From Cryoendolithus antarcticus (lineage: Eukaryota > Ascomycota > Dothideomycetes > Cladosporiales > Cladosporiaceae): a stretch of 64,000 bases of DNA. Position 1 is the stretch's first letter; every line of letters begins with the position of its first letter. The position numbers were made by a program, and so were the translations under genes. The notes under the pieces are model-generated. The model was not told where the DNA came from. It saw only the letters and a list, made by a program, of their open reading frames with translations, and made no database searches. The DNA is taken from NCBI GenBank assembly GCA_002077065.1, contig NAJO01000010.1, positions 496,001-560,000 on the forward strand, given 5' to 3'. Of this stretch, positions 32,064 to 42,706 are shown piece by piece.

Positions 32064-33926
32064 TCAGTACGGTCCATCACGCTGCCAGGCATGATATCCC
32101 TCCGGCCCCTGATATACCTCTGGCTCAGCAGCGCCAAGCCCAAGTTCAGCCTGCTGCCCCTCGTAGTACTGCCACAGATCGTCAGAAGCAGTTCCCGAGA
32201 AGTCCATGCCCTCGCGGCCGTCAGTGCTTACGTGAACTCCGCCCGTAGCACCCTCAACACTCTGCACCACCGGCGCAGGCACCACACTCCTCGATGCCGT
32301 CCTCTCCTCGATCGCCTGCAGCCTCTTGCCCTTTTCCTGCAAGAAAGCCTTCGTATCGTTGCTCTTCTTATTATCCCTCTTGCGCCTCTCATACTTGTCG
32401 GGATTCTTCACCAGCGCAGTCACACCACGGCCCTCGATGACATCCATGGCGATGTCCTTGTTCCTGCGCAGCAGTCGAATGATGTGGTTCAACCGCTGGG
32501 AGAAGGTCGGGTTCTTATCCTCGCCGTAGCCGTTGTTATCGCCGCCGATGTCGTAGTAAGTCGGTCCGCCGGCGTGATAGGAAACGGCGGTCTCGAAGAG
32601 GATGCGCAGGCGGGCGTTGACGAGGTTAGAGCGGTACTGGTCGGAGTCGAAGGGCTTCTTGTTCATCTTCGTCTGCTGGGCTCTGCACTGGGTATCGTTC
32701 TCGGTGTAGGGCGTGGAGACAGCTTCACAGAGCGCTTGCATGTAGTCCGCGGAGAGCCAGCGCTGCACATCGACATCGTCATTGGGATGATTGAGAGGCG
32801 GCATCTGTGGGTGAAGGAGGGCTTTAGCGTCGTCGGCCTCCATCTCGGGATCATACTCATAGTTCGTGTGGCTAGCAGTGTTCTTGATGAACTTCGTCTG
32901 GCAGCGGGTACAGCGGAGACCACTGATATCCTGAGAGTTGTAGAAGACTTTGCCGCAGTCGGCGCAGTCGCGCTTGACGCGGGTAGCAGATTGTGGGAGC
33001 TCGTAAGAAGACATGGCAGTGGCCGGGCGCTTTGCCGATGGTCCGGTTGAGAACGCAGACTGCGAGCTGATAGTCTCACGAGTGGCCATGTTGGATGCAC
33101 CCGACTGGTGTTGAAGTCTATCGGGCACTGTCCCGAGATACAATGGATCGTGCTGCATCTGAGATCCATGGGAGTACGGCTCTCCCTGTCTGTGATGAAA
33201 TTCGAATGGCGCCATCGGGGCGGCAGCTGTCTGTGAATGCGAGAAGAGATGATCGCCGTCGTTGAGATCGCTCAGATCTAGCAGACCAGTGTCTGTCTGA
33301 AAAATGCCCATCTCCATGTCCGATGACGAAGGCCTTGACGGCTGCATGTTGGACGCCCCTTGAGCACCATACATCGGCGCTGTGGGCGCATACTGAGTGT
33401 TCTGCATGTTGGAAAGTATTGGCTGCGTAGATCCGATGTTCAGTTGATGATCGATCGGGAAGATTGGCGATGGGATGTTGAAGGCGTCGATGATCTCGTT
33501 TGTGAAACCTGGGTGACCGGTGTACATCTCGCTCCGAGATATAGTGTAGACTTCCGCAGACACTGACGTCTCTTCAGCTGCAGGCAATGGGGTGTAATCG
33601 TTCGTGATCACAGTCTGGTTAACGCCGGTCTCCGTTGGTACCCGATCCTGCGCAGGTGCTGCTTGTTGTTCGATAGACAGCAGCCAGGGATCGAGATTCT
33701 GGCCGTGGATGCCAGATGAGGCATGTGGGCCGGGTAGAGCTGGAGTTGGAAGATCTAAGATCTCGTCTGAGATCTGTGGACCCATCTGAACTGGTGAGCC
33801 ATTGATCGATGTCGATGCATCCTGGATCTGCGACTCTGGTGCGTAGAAACCATCGAAGTCGAAGTTCAGATCGGGGTCGAAGTCGTTGTCGAAGCCGACA
33901 AAGGGGTCGTTGATGGGTGTAGACAT
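32064..33926 (-). CDS. Unknown protein, family member 1: acidic N-terminus, zinc ribbon, shared C-terminal domain
   Basis: A single-exon 620-residue protein starts at ATG 33926. The first 30 residues are Asp/Phe-rich (PFVGFDNDFDPDLNFDFDGF), like an acidic-aromatic activation segment. A long Ser/Gln/Pro-rich region follows. A zinc-ribbon-like motif is near residue 317 (CADCGKVF...LRCTRCQTKF). Residues of about 350-540 contain the block shared with the genes at 41961, 43801 and 48562, including NARLRILFETAVSYH and TFSQRLNHIIRLL, then VIEGRGVTALVKNPDKY. After this comes a basic stretch (YERRKRDNKKSNDTK). I do not recognise the family. Domain order suggests a nuclear protein, possibly a regulator, but that is inference from composition only. 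Confidence 0.8.
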   Translation of the reverse strand: MSTPINDPFVGFDNDFDPDLNFDFDGFYAPESQIQDASTSINGSPVQMGPQISDEILDLPTPALPGPHASSGIHGQNLDPWLLSIEQQAAPAQDRVPTETGVNQTVITNDYTPLPAAEETSVSAEVYTISRSEMYTGHPGFTNEIIDAFNIPSPIFPIDHQLNIGSTQPILSNMQNTQYAPTAPMYGAQGASNMQPSRPSSSDMEMGIFQTDTGLLDLSDLNDGDHLFSHSQTAAAPMAPFEFHHRQGEPYSHGSQMQHDPLYLGTVPDRLQHQSGASNMATRETISSQSAFSTGPSAKRPATAMSSYELPQSATRVKRDCADCGKVFYNSQDISGLRCTRCQTKFIKNTASHTNYEYDPEMEADDAKALLHPQMPPLNHPNDDVDVQRWLSADYMQALCEAVSTPYTENDTQCRAQQTKMNKKPFDSDQYRSNLVNARLRILFETAVSYHAGGPTYYDIGGDNNGYGEDKNPTFSQRLNHIIRLLRRNKDIAMDVIEGRGVTALVKNPDKYERRKRDNKKSNDTKAFLQEKGKRLQAIEERTASRSVVPAPVVQSVEGATGGVHVSTDGREGMDFSGTASDDLWQYYEGQQAELGLGAAEPEVYQGPEGYHAWQRDGPY

Positions 33927-35358
33927 CGTTGATGATGAAAGATGCTTTGTGTTGATGAGTGGTGATGGGAAGTAGTCTCGGTAGCCGATGGAGTGTCCAG
34001 TGGTTCGAAGCTGTAGACTCGACTGTCAATGGACAATACAATAGCTTGTTTGCCTCTGTGCACAGAATGACTGTACGGCCAAGCAAGGCTTTGGAGACAA
34101 GTACACTTGCCTGAAGCAAGTCAAACGATCTCCCGAGTCCAGGAACAACTTTGTGCTGTCAACTGTACTTGTCTCTGTGTGTTAGAGACACTTGTGTGTT
34201 CTGGGCAAGTATGGTGTTGTTGCTTGTCACAACACTTGCTCTGGAGAATGTTGTGAGACTGTGCGTGCCTTAGCAATTGCTCTGCAGTGTGGTGGTGGCT
34301 CGACTCTGGCAATGGTAATAGCTCTTCGAGACTATCCTAGCAGACTCCTCTTGTACTCGAGTTCCGCGGGTGAGCTTTTGCAATTCAAGAAGAAAGCGTC
34401 TCTTGGATAATCAGCTTGAGCAGTGGTCTTCACCATGGTGGCAGCTTCTACCTCTTCGTATGGTGTCTCCAACGACTATCTTCTCACGACTATGTCGCTT
34501 GCGGTGGTGATCCGGTATGGAGACTCCGATGACCTGCTTTTGCAACAGAGGCTCGCTTGAGAGGGCGGGAGAGGATAGTGCCTATTGGTGCCCCACGGGA
34601 GGTAGGTATGGCGGCAGTGGCAGGCCTCGAGGGAGTTGGTATGTTGCGTCGAATGGTCCGCCTGAGCGCGCGTGAGAACGCGTGGTGGTGTGGTAGTAGT
34701 GATAGAGCAATGATAGAGTATTGGATGAGGTGCAGTGGTGTGGTAGGGGGCTTGGAGTAGTGGTGATATGGTAGTAGTAGTGGGAGTACAACCAAGTCCA
34801 AGTAGGAGTTTCCTTAATAGCAGGCGGAGGCGGCATTGACAGAGCGGTTTGCGCAGGCCCTCCGCTGTCCGCTTGCCAGCAGACCAGCACGAGCAGTTTG
34901 CTGCTCCGCCAGCGCGACCCCGTGGCCTCGAGACAGCAGCAGCTCGCACATGTCTCCGGCTACAAAGGGCGCCCGGGCCTAGGAAAAGTCGCCTTTGGTA
35001 GATACTATTTCCCCAGTGGACATAGCCAAATTTGGCGGCCTGAAACGTAGATATAGGGACCCGCCCAGCCATTTCCCGTCCAGCGGCCGGATCAGATTTG
35101 CACGAGCTTCACATGCTCGCGCGCTGTCAGCAAACGAGGTGGCTGCCAGCGGAGATGTTGGCATTAACTGCGCGCGCATGCTGAGCAGGTCATGAAATTA
35201 GCAAGCAGCGTCCAGGAGGGCAAGATGACAGTTGTTGCCATCGCCAGTCCAGTCGCATCCCGGATTGCCTTCCTCTGTTTCAATGAGTCCATTTCCACCA
35301 CACGTCATGTTTCCGGGTTCAAGAGGTTTCCACCGCTAAGTCCCATCCCCGAGTCCGC

Positions 35359-35478
35359 GTTTCCACCGCAAGGTCCTAGTTTCCACCACAAGGTCCTGGT
35401 TTCTACCGCAAGATCCTCATTCCCACCGCAAGGTCCTCGTTCCCGCCACAAGTTCCTGGTTTCCACCGCAAGGTCCGG
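35359..35478. repeat. 20-bp minisatellite, six units
   Basis: Six adjoining 20-bp units begin at 35359, 35379, 35399, 35419, 35439 and 35459. The consensus is GTTTCCACCGCAAGGTCCTG with one to four changes per unit. A diverged partial unit (GTTTCCACCGCTAAGTCCC) precedes it near 35326. Confidence 0.9.
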
Positions 35479-35661
35479 ATCACACATTTCCAGTCATTTC
35501 CAGCTCCCAAGGTTTCCAGCCATTGCGATAATCACTTTCCTCTACAATCCGAGATTTTTTCTCTTAGCCCTTTGTCCTCTCCCTTCGGACAATGACCTCT
35601 TGGTATACTTCCTCTTTTAGACAAGTCCTGCTTAGCTCTATTATTGCGATCTCTTTACGCC

Positions 35662-35903
35662 GCCATGTCTCGGCGCCGGCGGCGACGTTGTCTTGGCGGC
35701 GGCGTTGTCACCCTCACGCCTCCTACCTGCAATAGGAAAGAGGTCGAACATAGTAGGAAAGAAGAAGGAGTAAAGAAAGTAGAGGGTAGTTACCCTAGGT
35801 TCGGCGTCCGTTAATGACGGTGGTGCGTTGTTACTATACGCTGTCCGCCACGTCACCGCCGAGCAAACATCTCGGCAGCGGAACGCCGCCGCCGAGACGT
35901 GGC
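35662..35903. repeat. GC-rich imperfect inverted repeat
   Basis: The left arm at 35662 begins GCCATGTCTCGGCG and the right arm, read in reverse complement from 35903, begins GCCACGTCTCGGCG; both continue into GGCGGCG. The arms are about 200 bp apart. A further CGCCACGTCACCGCCGAG lies at 35847. This resembles a small inverted-repeat element, but no target duplication or transposase is visible. Confidence 0.45.
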
Positions 35904-36597
35904 ACTATAGCTCGTGAAAGCGCGGTAATGTCGGAGGCGTAGGAGGGCATCTCCCTTCGGACTTCGATAGAGAACGACGTAGCGGACATCGCGAAATCTT
36001 CGAGGCCCCAGAGCAAGGCACGGCATGTGAAGGCACTTGAGACAGAGATCAGACAGCTTCACTGATGTCTGGTCAGCGTTGCAGACATCACCGCCATGGG
36101 TTGATGGTGAAGTCAGTGTTTCCGGCTCCTTGGCATTCGGATTACATAAGCATGTCTTTTTCAATGCTCCCTCTGTCACACATCATTATTGCATCATGAA
36201 CCGGTCTCCTACGGTACGATTGGATCACCCGCGACATCGAATGGCTTTCGATCATGACCTAGGAGATATGCGCATCAACTTATTATCGCCGAACTCGCAG
36301 CTACCAATTGGCCTGATTGCGTCCCAGCATTTACACCAGCGTGGCGAGCACAGCTGCCGCGCAGGTGGCAATGCCCCTGCACGGCACCGTCGAATCTGCC
36401 GCATTACCCATGCAGCAGATTGACTAGCTCGCGCATGCGATTTGTTGCCACGACGTCACAAGGTATATCGCTGTCAATTGTGGTGTGCTCTCGCAGTTTT
36501 GGTCTCAGAATCATCTTCTCTTGTCCCTCGTTTCTTTACTCTCAAGCAGTACGTCCACACCACTCGATAACTCAAGAGAACCAACCGCATATTCAAC

Positions 36598-37638
36598 ATG
36601 CCTGAAACCCAACAGCAGTGGAATGTCACCGGCACTTCCGGGTTTGACTCCCTAAAGTTGAACTCTTCCGCACCAGTGCCGACCTTGACAGACTCGGCTG
36701 TGCTGGTAAAGCTCAGCGCTGCCTCCCTCAACTATCGCGACCTTGCCATCCCTAATGGTAAATACCCTTTTCCCGTGGCGTCCAATGTGATTCCCGGATC
36801 AGACGGCGCAGGCACCGTGATCGCAGTCGGCAAAGCCGTCACTAAGTTCAAGGAGGGAGATAAGGTCCTCACTCTCTTCAATCAGGGCCATCTCGCTGGA
36901 TCTCTAGACTTCGCTGCTATTGGAACCGGTCTAGGCGGTGCTGTGGACGGCACATTCAGAGAGTATGCCGCTTTCTCAGAGCAGGGGCTTGTCCATCAGC
37001 CACCATCGCTCTCCTTCCTCGAGGGCTCGACGCTCACCTGCGCCGGACTCACAGCTTGGAACGCGCTCTACGGACTGAAGGCACTGAAGCCAGGTGATTA
37101 TGTCCTCACGCAAGGGACAGGTGGAGTGTCAATCTTTGCCGTTCAATTCGCGAAGGCGGCTGGAGCCAAAGTCATCGCCACCACATCGTCAGCAGCCAAG
37201 ACTGAGAAGCTGAAGTCCCTCGGAGCGGACCATGTGATCAACTACAAGGAGACGCCAGGCTGGGGCGAAGAGGCGAAGAAGCTGACTCCCGGCGGACAAG
37301 GCGTTCAGCATGTTCTCGAGGTTGGAGGACCCGCTACCATGGCGCAGTCACTGAAGGCCATTGCGTTCGACGGCGTTATCAGCATCATCGGGTTCCTTGG
37401 TGGCGGGGACCACGAGAAGCAGCCGGGCTTCCTGGATTGCTTGATGAACATCTGCACTGTTCGTGGAGTGTTGGTAGGTAACCGAATGCAGTTCGAGGAG
37501 ATGAATAGAGCGATCGAGGCGAATGGAATCAAGCCTGTGGTGGACGAGAAGGTATTCAAGCTGACGGAGCTGAAGGAGGCGTATCAGTATATGTGGGACC
37601 AGAAGCACTTCGGGAAGTTGTGTATCAGCATGGAGTGA
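36598..37638 (+). CDS. Zinc-less medium-chain oxidoreductase (quinone-reductase/alcohol-dehydrogenase-like)
   Basis: A single-exon 346-residue enzyme of the MDR superfamily starts at ATG 36598 after TTCAAC. The N-terminal GroES-like fold includes AASLNYRDLAIPNGKYPFP and PGSDGAGTVIAVGKAV. The NAD(P)-binding half has LTQGTGGVSIFAVQFAKAAG, close to the GxGxxG pattern, then GADHVINYKETPGWGEEAKK. The catalytic and structural zinc cysteines of true alcohol dehydrogenases are absent, so it belongs with zinc-independent reductases that act on quinones or activated alkenes. It is full length for the group. The physiological substrate is not predictable. No cluster of biosynthetic genes surrounds it. 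Confidence 0.9.
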   Translation: MPETQQQWNVTGTSGFDSLKLNSSAPVPTLTDSAVLVKLSAASLNYRDLAIPNGKYPFPVASNVIPGSDGAGTVIAVGKAVTKFKEGDKVLTLFNQGHLAGSLDFAAIGTGLGGAVDGTFREYAAFSEQGLVHQPPSLSFLEGSTLTCAGLTAWNALYGLKALKPGDYVLTQGTGGVSIFAVQFAKAAGAKVIATTSSAAKTEKLKSLGADHVINYKETPGWGEEAKKLTPGGQGVQHVLEVGGPATMAQSLKAIAFDGVISIIGFLGGGDHEKQPGFLDCLMNICTVRGVLVGNRMQFEEMNRAIEANGIKPVVDEKVFKLTELKEAYQYMWDQKHFGKLCISME

Positions 37639-38478
37639 TGGATAGATCATAGCAATGAGCAGGGGTCCCGTAATCAAGAAGTCCAGAAAGCGCATTTCGA
37701 TTCATCGATCTTGCTCTCGAAACTTGACATGGATGTATGAAGCGTGAAGCGTGACAGTGAAGCGCCACGTTGATCTTGGTCGTATTGATCCCGAAGCCGG
37801 ATTCATAGCCGGATGTTGGAATGAAGCGACCATAGCTGACAAGGTCAGGACGATTGCGTCGGCCAGCTCAAGGCTCGCGCAGCTGCAACTCTGATCACGA
37901 CCAGATCAACATCGATGTCGCAGCTGCCACATTGTAGATTGCGTTTTCGATCGTATAGATTGATCGTCCGCAAGGCTGGCGCAGCCAGAAGCTGGTGAAG
38001 CAGACGCTCCCACATAGCCTCTGCATCTGTGAGTTCGCTTGTTTGGAGCCCATTGACTGGTATAGAGAGGCAAACATACGGTGCTGATGCGCTGGCGGTG
38101 CTTAGAGTCCGATCGTAGTGGTTCCACGTGCCACATGTCCATGTATACACCAGGCAGAGCGCCATTGTACGAGGTGTTTTCATTACACAGAAGGAGGGAA
38201 AGGACGCGAGAAGGGGCAAATTCATGACTTTCATACCCACATCCCAATGGCGCCTCGCTCGCTCTCGAGCCCAAGCACATATGTACAAGTCCCGCCAACG
38301 CCTTGCATGCCTAAGGAGCGTCGTAGCAGTCATGCCAGGTTCTGTCCTAAACGCCCTCGCCGTCCCAGCGAGTGATGGAGCTCGTGCCTCCTCGTCGTAC
38401 ACATAACACTCCTAGCGCCGTTCTCTGCTCGATTTCAACGCCAATCGAACGACCGCTCAGAAGCCATTAGTACATTCC
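37639..38478. other. No gene recognised (convergent 3' ends)
   Basis: This 840-bp region separates the convergent oxidoreductase and kinase genes. A minus-strand frame (37845-38402) and several plus-strand frames overlap each other without domain character. Confidence 0.45.
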
Positions 38479-40645
38479 TCATTGCCTCCTCTCCTCAGTC
38501 TGCCCATCATCCCCTTCATGATGCAACGTAACACTGCTGAATGTCTCGAACGGATCCGCTAGCTCCGCACCCGGCGTCGCCAGTCCGCTATCCAAAGGCA
38601 CGCCCTTTAGCTTGCTCACCTCGGCATGCGCCCAGCCGTTCTTAACGAAGCCGACGTTGCCATTCCCTAGATCCACTGAGCCGCTTTCTTTAACTGTCCT
38701 GAAGTTCACGGTGTCGATGCCAGGGCCTTGATTGGGGATGATTGGCGGTTTCGAGTGGCGGAGAAGGGCCCAAGAGGTGCTGCGGAAGAAGGGGTGGGAT
38801 TTGACGTCGCTGGCTCCAGCTCGCGAGCCAAGACGGCGAAGCTCGTCTTTGATGAGAAGTTTGCGGATGAGAGATTTGCAGAGACTGGGGAAAGGGTCAG
38901 TATTGGTCGCAGTAAAGATGAAGACTGAGACTCACTTCGAGATATTGGGCGATCCAGATCCCTCAGGAAATGGCACCTCGTCTCGCAGAATGTTGGCAAA
39001 CGTAGCATTTCGGTTCTTACCCTTGAACGGCGTGGTACCGAAGAGCATCTCATAGATGAGTATACCGAGTGTCCACCAGTCAACCGCGCTCGTGTGCCCA
39101 CAGCCCTTGATCACCTCAGGCGCGATGTACTCTTCGGTACCGACGAAGCTGTTGGTGCGGAAGTTTGCTATGCAGGACTTTGTGTCTATGGCTGGAAGGG
39201 AGGTCGAGTGTGGATTCGAGGAGATCCCACCGGAAGATCGAGAGGAGGCGTGAATCATGGTAGGTGCGCCACCGAGATCGGATTGCTTAGAAAGATCGAA
39301 ATCTGACAACATGATGTGGCCCGACTGATGGAGTAGGATGTCTGTGATCAAGTCAGCTGGCTGCTATGAATGCGGACGACCTTCTGGAGGCACGCACTTT
39401 CCGGCTTTAAATCTCGGTAAATGAAGCCCATCAGATGCAGGTATTCCAATGCAGCTGTGACTTCGGCTGCGTAGAATCTCGCAGCATCTTCGTCCACACA
39501 CTTATTTGGTCGTGTCTGCAATGCGCGGAAGAACTCGCCACCACTGCAGTACTCCATGCAGAGGTATAGGTGATCTTCTGACTGGAACGAGTGGTACAGT
39601 GTGACGATGAAGGGGTGATTGCTCGTCGCTAGAATCTCCTGCTCGGCCAGCGCGCGCTTGATTTTGTTACGCTTGATCATTTCCTTCTTCGACAGGACTG
39701 TAGATGTCAGTAGAGGTTATGGATCGCACCGGCGCAAAGCTTACCTTTCATGGCGTATAGTCGGCTGCTCTTCTTCTCTCGCACCAAGTAGACCTTGCCC
39801 ACATCACCTTTCCCGATCAACTTGATCTTGTCGAAGCTGCTGGGCCCGACCTCTACTGTGCGGACCTTGATGCTATTGCTACTATACGTCCGGCGGAAAG
39901 CAATGCTATTGCGTATCTTGCCGGGTGTGAGACCTTCCATGTTCGGCACCGGCAGCAGATTCCCATTCTGTGGCACAGTCTCGACCATAGACAGCGTGCT
40001 GCCATTGCTATGCGAGCCAAGCCCGTTCAACTTCGGAGGTAGCGCCAGATCTGAAGTTCCTGGCCTGCTGGTATTCGCACTCTTGCTATCCGAGCTGCCT
40101 GACTTTGACTTGCCAAACAGTCCTTGTGCATTTGGCGCGCTTGCCACTCTCCGCAGCTTTCGTGCTAGCTCTTCCTTGCCACTCAATGTTGTAGCAGCTG
40201 CACCCGCGCTTGCCCCATTGGCTTTGCCTGCTGCATTTGGCGAATCTGGCGGCGTGTTCGGTACACTACCGTCGTTGTGATGTCGGAGTGCTGGCGGTCC
40301 TTGGTGCTGAAAGTATGGATTTGCGTGTGCAGTCGGGCTCATGCCCTCATCCAATGCATTGCCCTCGGAGGCTACAGTGGTACTCCGACTTCGGCCAAGA
40401 TGTGGTATGAACCTGCTATTCCGCAGGCTGCTCTTGTTGTGCTGTGATAGTGGCGTTCGTGTGCCATCTTGCACCTTCTCGTTGCTGCTGGCATCCAAGG
40501 TCGGTGCGCCTGTGTTCTCCTTTGACAGGCTGTTGATGCGGAAGAAGTTCTTGATCTTCTGGCCGGCGGTGTTGTTGACCTTGGCATTTGGATTCAGCGC
40601 AAGACCTGAGAAGGTGCGCTTCTCGCTGCTGTTGTTGTGTGGCAT
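38479..40645 (-). CDS. nrc-2: AGC-family Ser/Thr kinase, NRC-2 / flippase-kinase type
   Basis: This kinase is related to Neurospora NRC-2 and yeast Fpk1/Kin82, which phosphorylate phospholipid flippases and affect polarised growth. Exons 39745-40645, 39398-39697, 38936-39341 and 38479-38884 give 670 residues. A Ser/Asn-rich N-terminal 270 residues precedes the kinase domain: glycine loop [14 protein letters not shown], catalytic Lys in YAMKVLSKK (across intron 1), catalytic loop [12 protein letters not shown] (across intron 2), SDFDLS in place of DFG, then [16 protein letters not shown] is normal in this subfamily. A long insert between subdomains VII and VIII (Ser/Pro-rich) is also typical. 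The C-terminal extension contains PPIIPN and a [11 protein letters not shown] hydrophobic-motif-like segment. The frame extends upstream to a TTG, so ATG 40645 (MPHNNSS) is used as start. Confidence 0.93.
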
Positions 40646-41960
40646 CTTGGGTAGGGCCAGGGGTCCGGTGGTCCGTCCGGAAGGCTTGTTCTCAGCCAAG
40701 TCCAGATCGCAGTGAATGAGCGCTGGATTATAGTGAAGCGACCCGGATCGCGTTCCTCAGGCTGCCGTGGCTAATCGTAGTGGCCTTTACGGCTACCGTG
40801 GCGATGTCATTGCCGAGTAGAGAGGAATAGACCCCAGATTTTGCTACTCTTGGTGGGTCCCGAAACCTACACTCGAAGTGCACGTTTGCAGAGGTGTGGT
40901 ATGCGTCCTGGGGGGAGCGCTTCACATTATATGAAATATAAGCAGTGGCACGGAAAAGTTGCAGCAGCTGTCCAACCTCTCATCACTGCATGTCCAACTG
41001 CGCATTGGTAATCGGCATCGGTATCGGGTGGGGCAGGGCAAGTCACGGGTCTAGGCTGAATGGAGAAAAATGCCAAGCATAGGCAATGTCAACCTCACTT
41101 CATCCTCTGCTATCCCTTTCTCACTTCTCCAATTTACTTGTATGTATGTACCATCGAATATGACACATCATGGTATCTGGGCAATTCTCTGCAATGTGTG
41201 AAGTACAGATCTTCGTCCCATGGAAGGGAGTCGTGCCCTGACGAGGGTGTAAGACATCCAATACATCCATAGATGGGCTGTGGCTCCACGAGGCGCAGTA
41301 TGCTATCTTTCAGGCTCAGGACATGACATCTCCAGGACCATCGATAATCTGAGTCAAGAGTATTGTGGTGAGACTGTACATCAGTGACTTCGAATGTCAT
41401 CATGCTTCAGCTTGCGAAGTAAAATTCATTCACTGCTGATGAGGCTGTAGAGATCTTCAGCTTGGCCGGCAGGATTTGCTTGTCACTCCCACTGTGAAAG
41501 ATTGATGTCAGCCGGTCAATATTTTGTGACATCTCGCCTACAGAGCTGTCTGCAATCTTCGATTACTCCGGCCAAGGCAGTCTGACAGGGCCCGACAACC
41601 AATTTCCAGCTGCTGTCATCGAGGTGTACGTTCTGCACGGCTTCCAAGTACTGACAGTCTCCCAACAGAACTAATATCTGGATCATGTGGATCCAGATGA
41701 TCACCGCAGATCTTGGTCTCGCAGTGGCTATGGCTATCAGATAGCCACATGCTGCCACTCGATCCTCCGATACACTCCCAAAGCAATAGCCAAGGTACAA
41801 TGATTTCTCTTCAAGTTCATCGCCAAACCCGATCCATGATAGCTAGATCTCCAGATCTCGTGGCAAAGCATGATGACAGCTCTCAGAGAACATAATGCAT
41901 AGCTGTTCCGCCCAGCATGGCGTCGACTGGGCCTCTTCGCCACGAGAAGTCCTTGTCATT
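40646..41960. promoter_or_regulatory. Divergent upstream region; no gene recognised
   Basis: This 1.3-kb region lies between the start of the kinase and the start of the short family member at 41961. Minus-strand frames at 41516-41800 and 41883-42335 overlap plus-strand frames and have no domain. It should hold the kinase promoter and 5' UTR. Confidence 0.4.
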
Positions 41961-42706
41961 ATGGCGAACGCGCATCACATCCTCGACCTCAATTGGGAAG
42001 ACTTGTTCGACTTCGAGGCATGGGATCATGACACCAATGTTGAGGTCGGACAGCAAATTCCAGCAACTGCTTCTCCCGAGCATATCGAAGAAGAGCTTCT
42101 CGGAAGTGGCGATCAGAGTATTGTCGAGATCACTGGCCAAGCACCTGCCACTATCCGAGAATTGGATGGAGCTGCAGATGTAGCAGACCTGGGGTTGCTG
42201 GCGGAGACATCCGCTCTCCGGGATCACGAGATGACCATGACAGATGTAGACGCCGTACAGAGCTTGCCTGGCCAGACATTCCCGAACACGTGGACCCTGC
42301 CGGACCAGATACCACTTGTTGGCTCCGAAGAGCATATCGCCAAGAACGGTATGGAGACACCTACTACCAAGCCACAGTAAGTCTACTTCGAAATCGCCAC
42401 CAGTACCACGCCGAGAATTGCATGTACCTCCTGCTCGATGCGTTTACTGATGCCAATCATCATGGCCCTCGCTTCTGCAGATTTGGGTATACGCCTGGTC
42501 CGACGTCCATACGCAGCAAGGGGCTGCAACGCTGCATGGACTTGATGGCCTCGGACTGGGTGGTGAGACTTCGAGTACTGAAGCAGCTGGAACTGCACAG
42601 CTTCGCGGCGAGTCCTCAGGAGTATGCTCGAGAAGTACGACTTGCTGCGGTGACCGAGATGCAGGCGCAGGTGGCAGTGGGGCGAGGCGAGTGTGTGCCT
42701 TCGTGA
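41961..42706 (+). CDS. Unknown short protein, family member 4 (truncated or decayed)
   Basis: ATG 41961 opens MANAHHILDLNWEDLFDFEA, an acidic-aromatic start like that of the gene at 32064. With a 104-nt intron at 42377-42480 (GTAAGT...TGCAG) the product is 213 residues. The end (KGLQRCMDLMASDWVVRLRV, then FAASPQEYAREV) lines up by eye with the closing block of the genes at 43801 and 48562. A piece inside the proposed intron, in the downstream frame (ENCMYLLLDAFTDA), also resembles the shared RLIDALN/RIVDAFN element. So either the gene has lost part of its domain to a new intron, or it is frameshifted. The middle of the domain is missing in both readings. Confidence 0.5.

Larger units (their letters stand above)
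33927..36597. other. Long gene-poor region with repeats
   Basis: This 2.7-kb region is flanked by the divergent starts of the unknown gene and the MDR oxidoreductase. Frames such as 34476-35072 (-) are low-complexity and overlap others. Repeated ACTTG/CAAGT words fill 34090-34250, a 20-bp minisatellite occupies 35359-35478 and GC-rich inverted repeats lie at 35662-35903. The right end must contain the oxidoreductase promoter. Confidence 0.5.

Noticed and set aside
36598..37638. Polyketide or other secondary-metabolite cluster around the MDR oxidoreductase
   Set aside because: No synthase, transporter or cluster regulator is found nearby; flanks are repeats and a signalling kinase.
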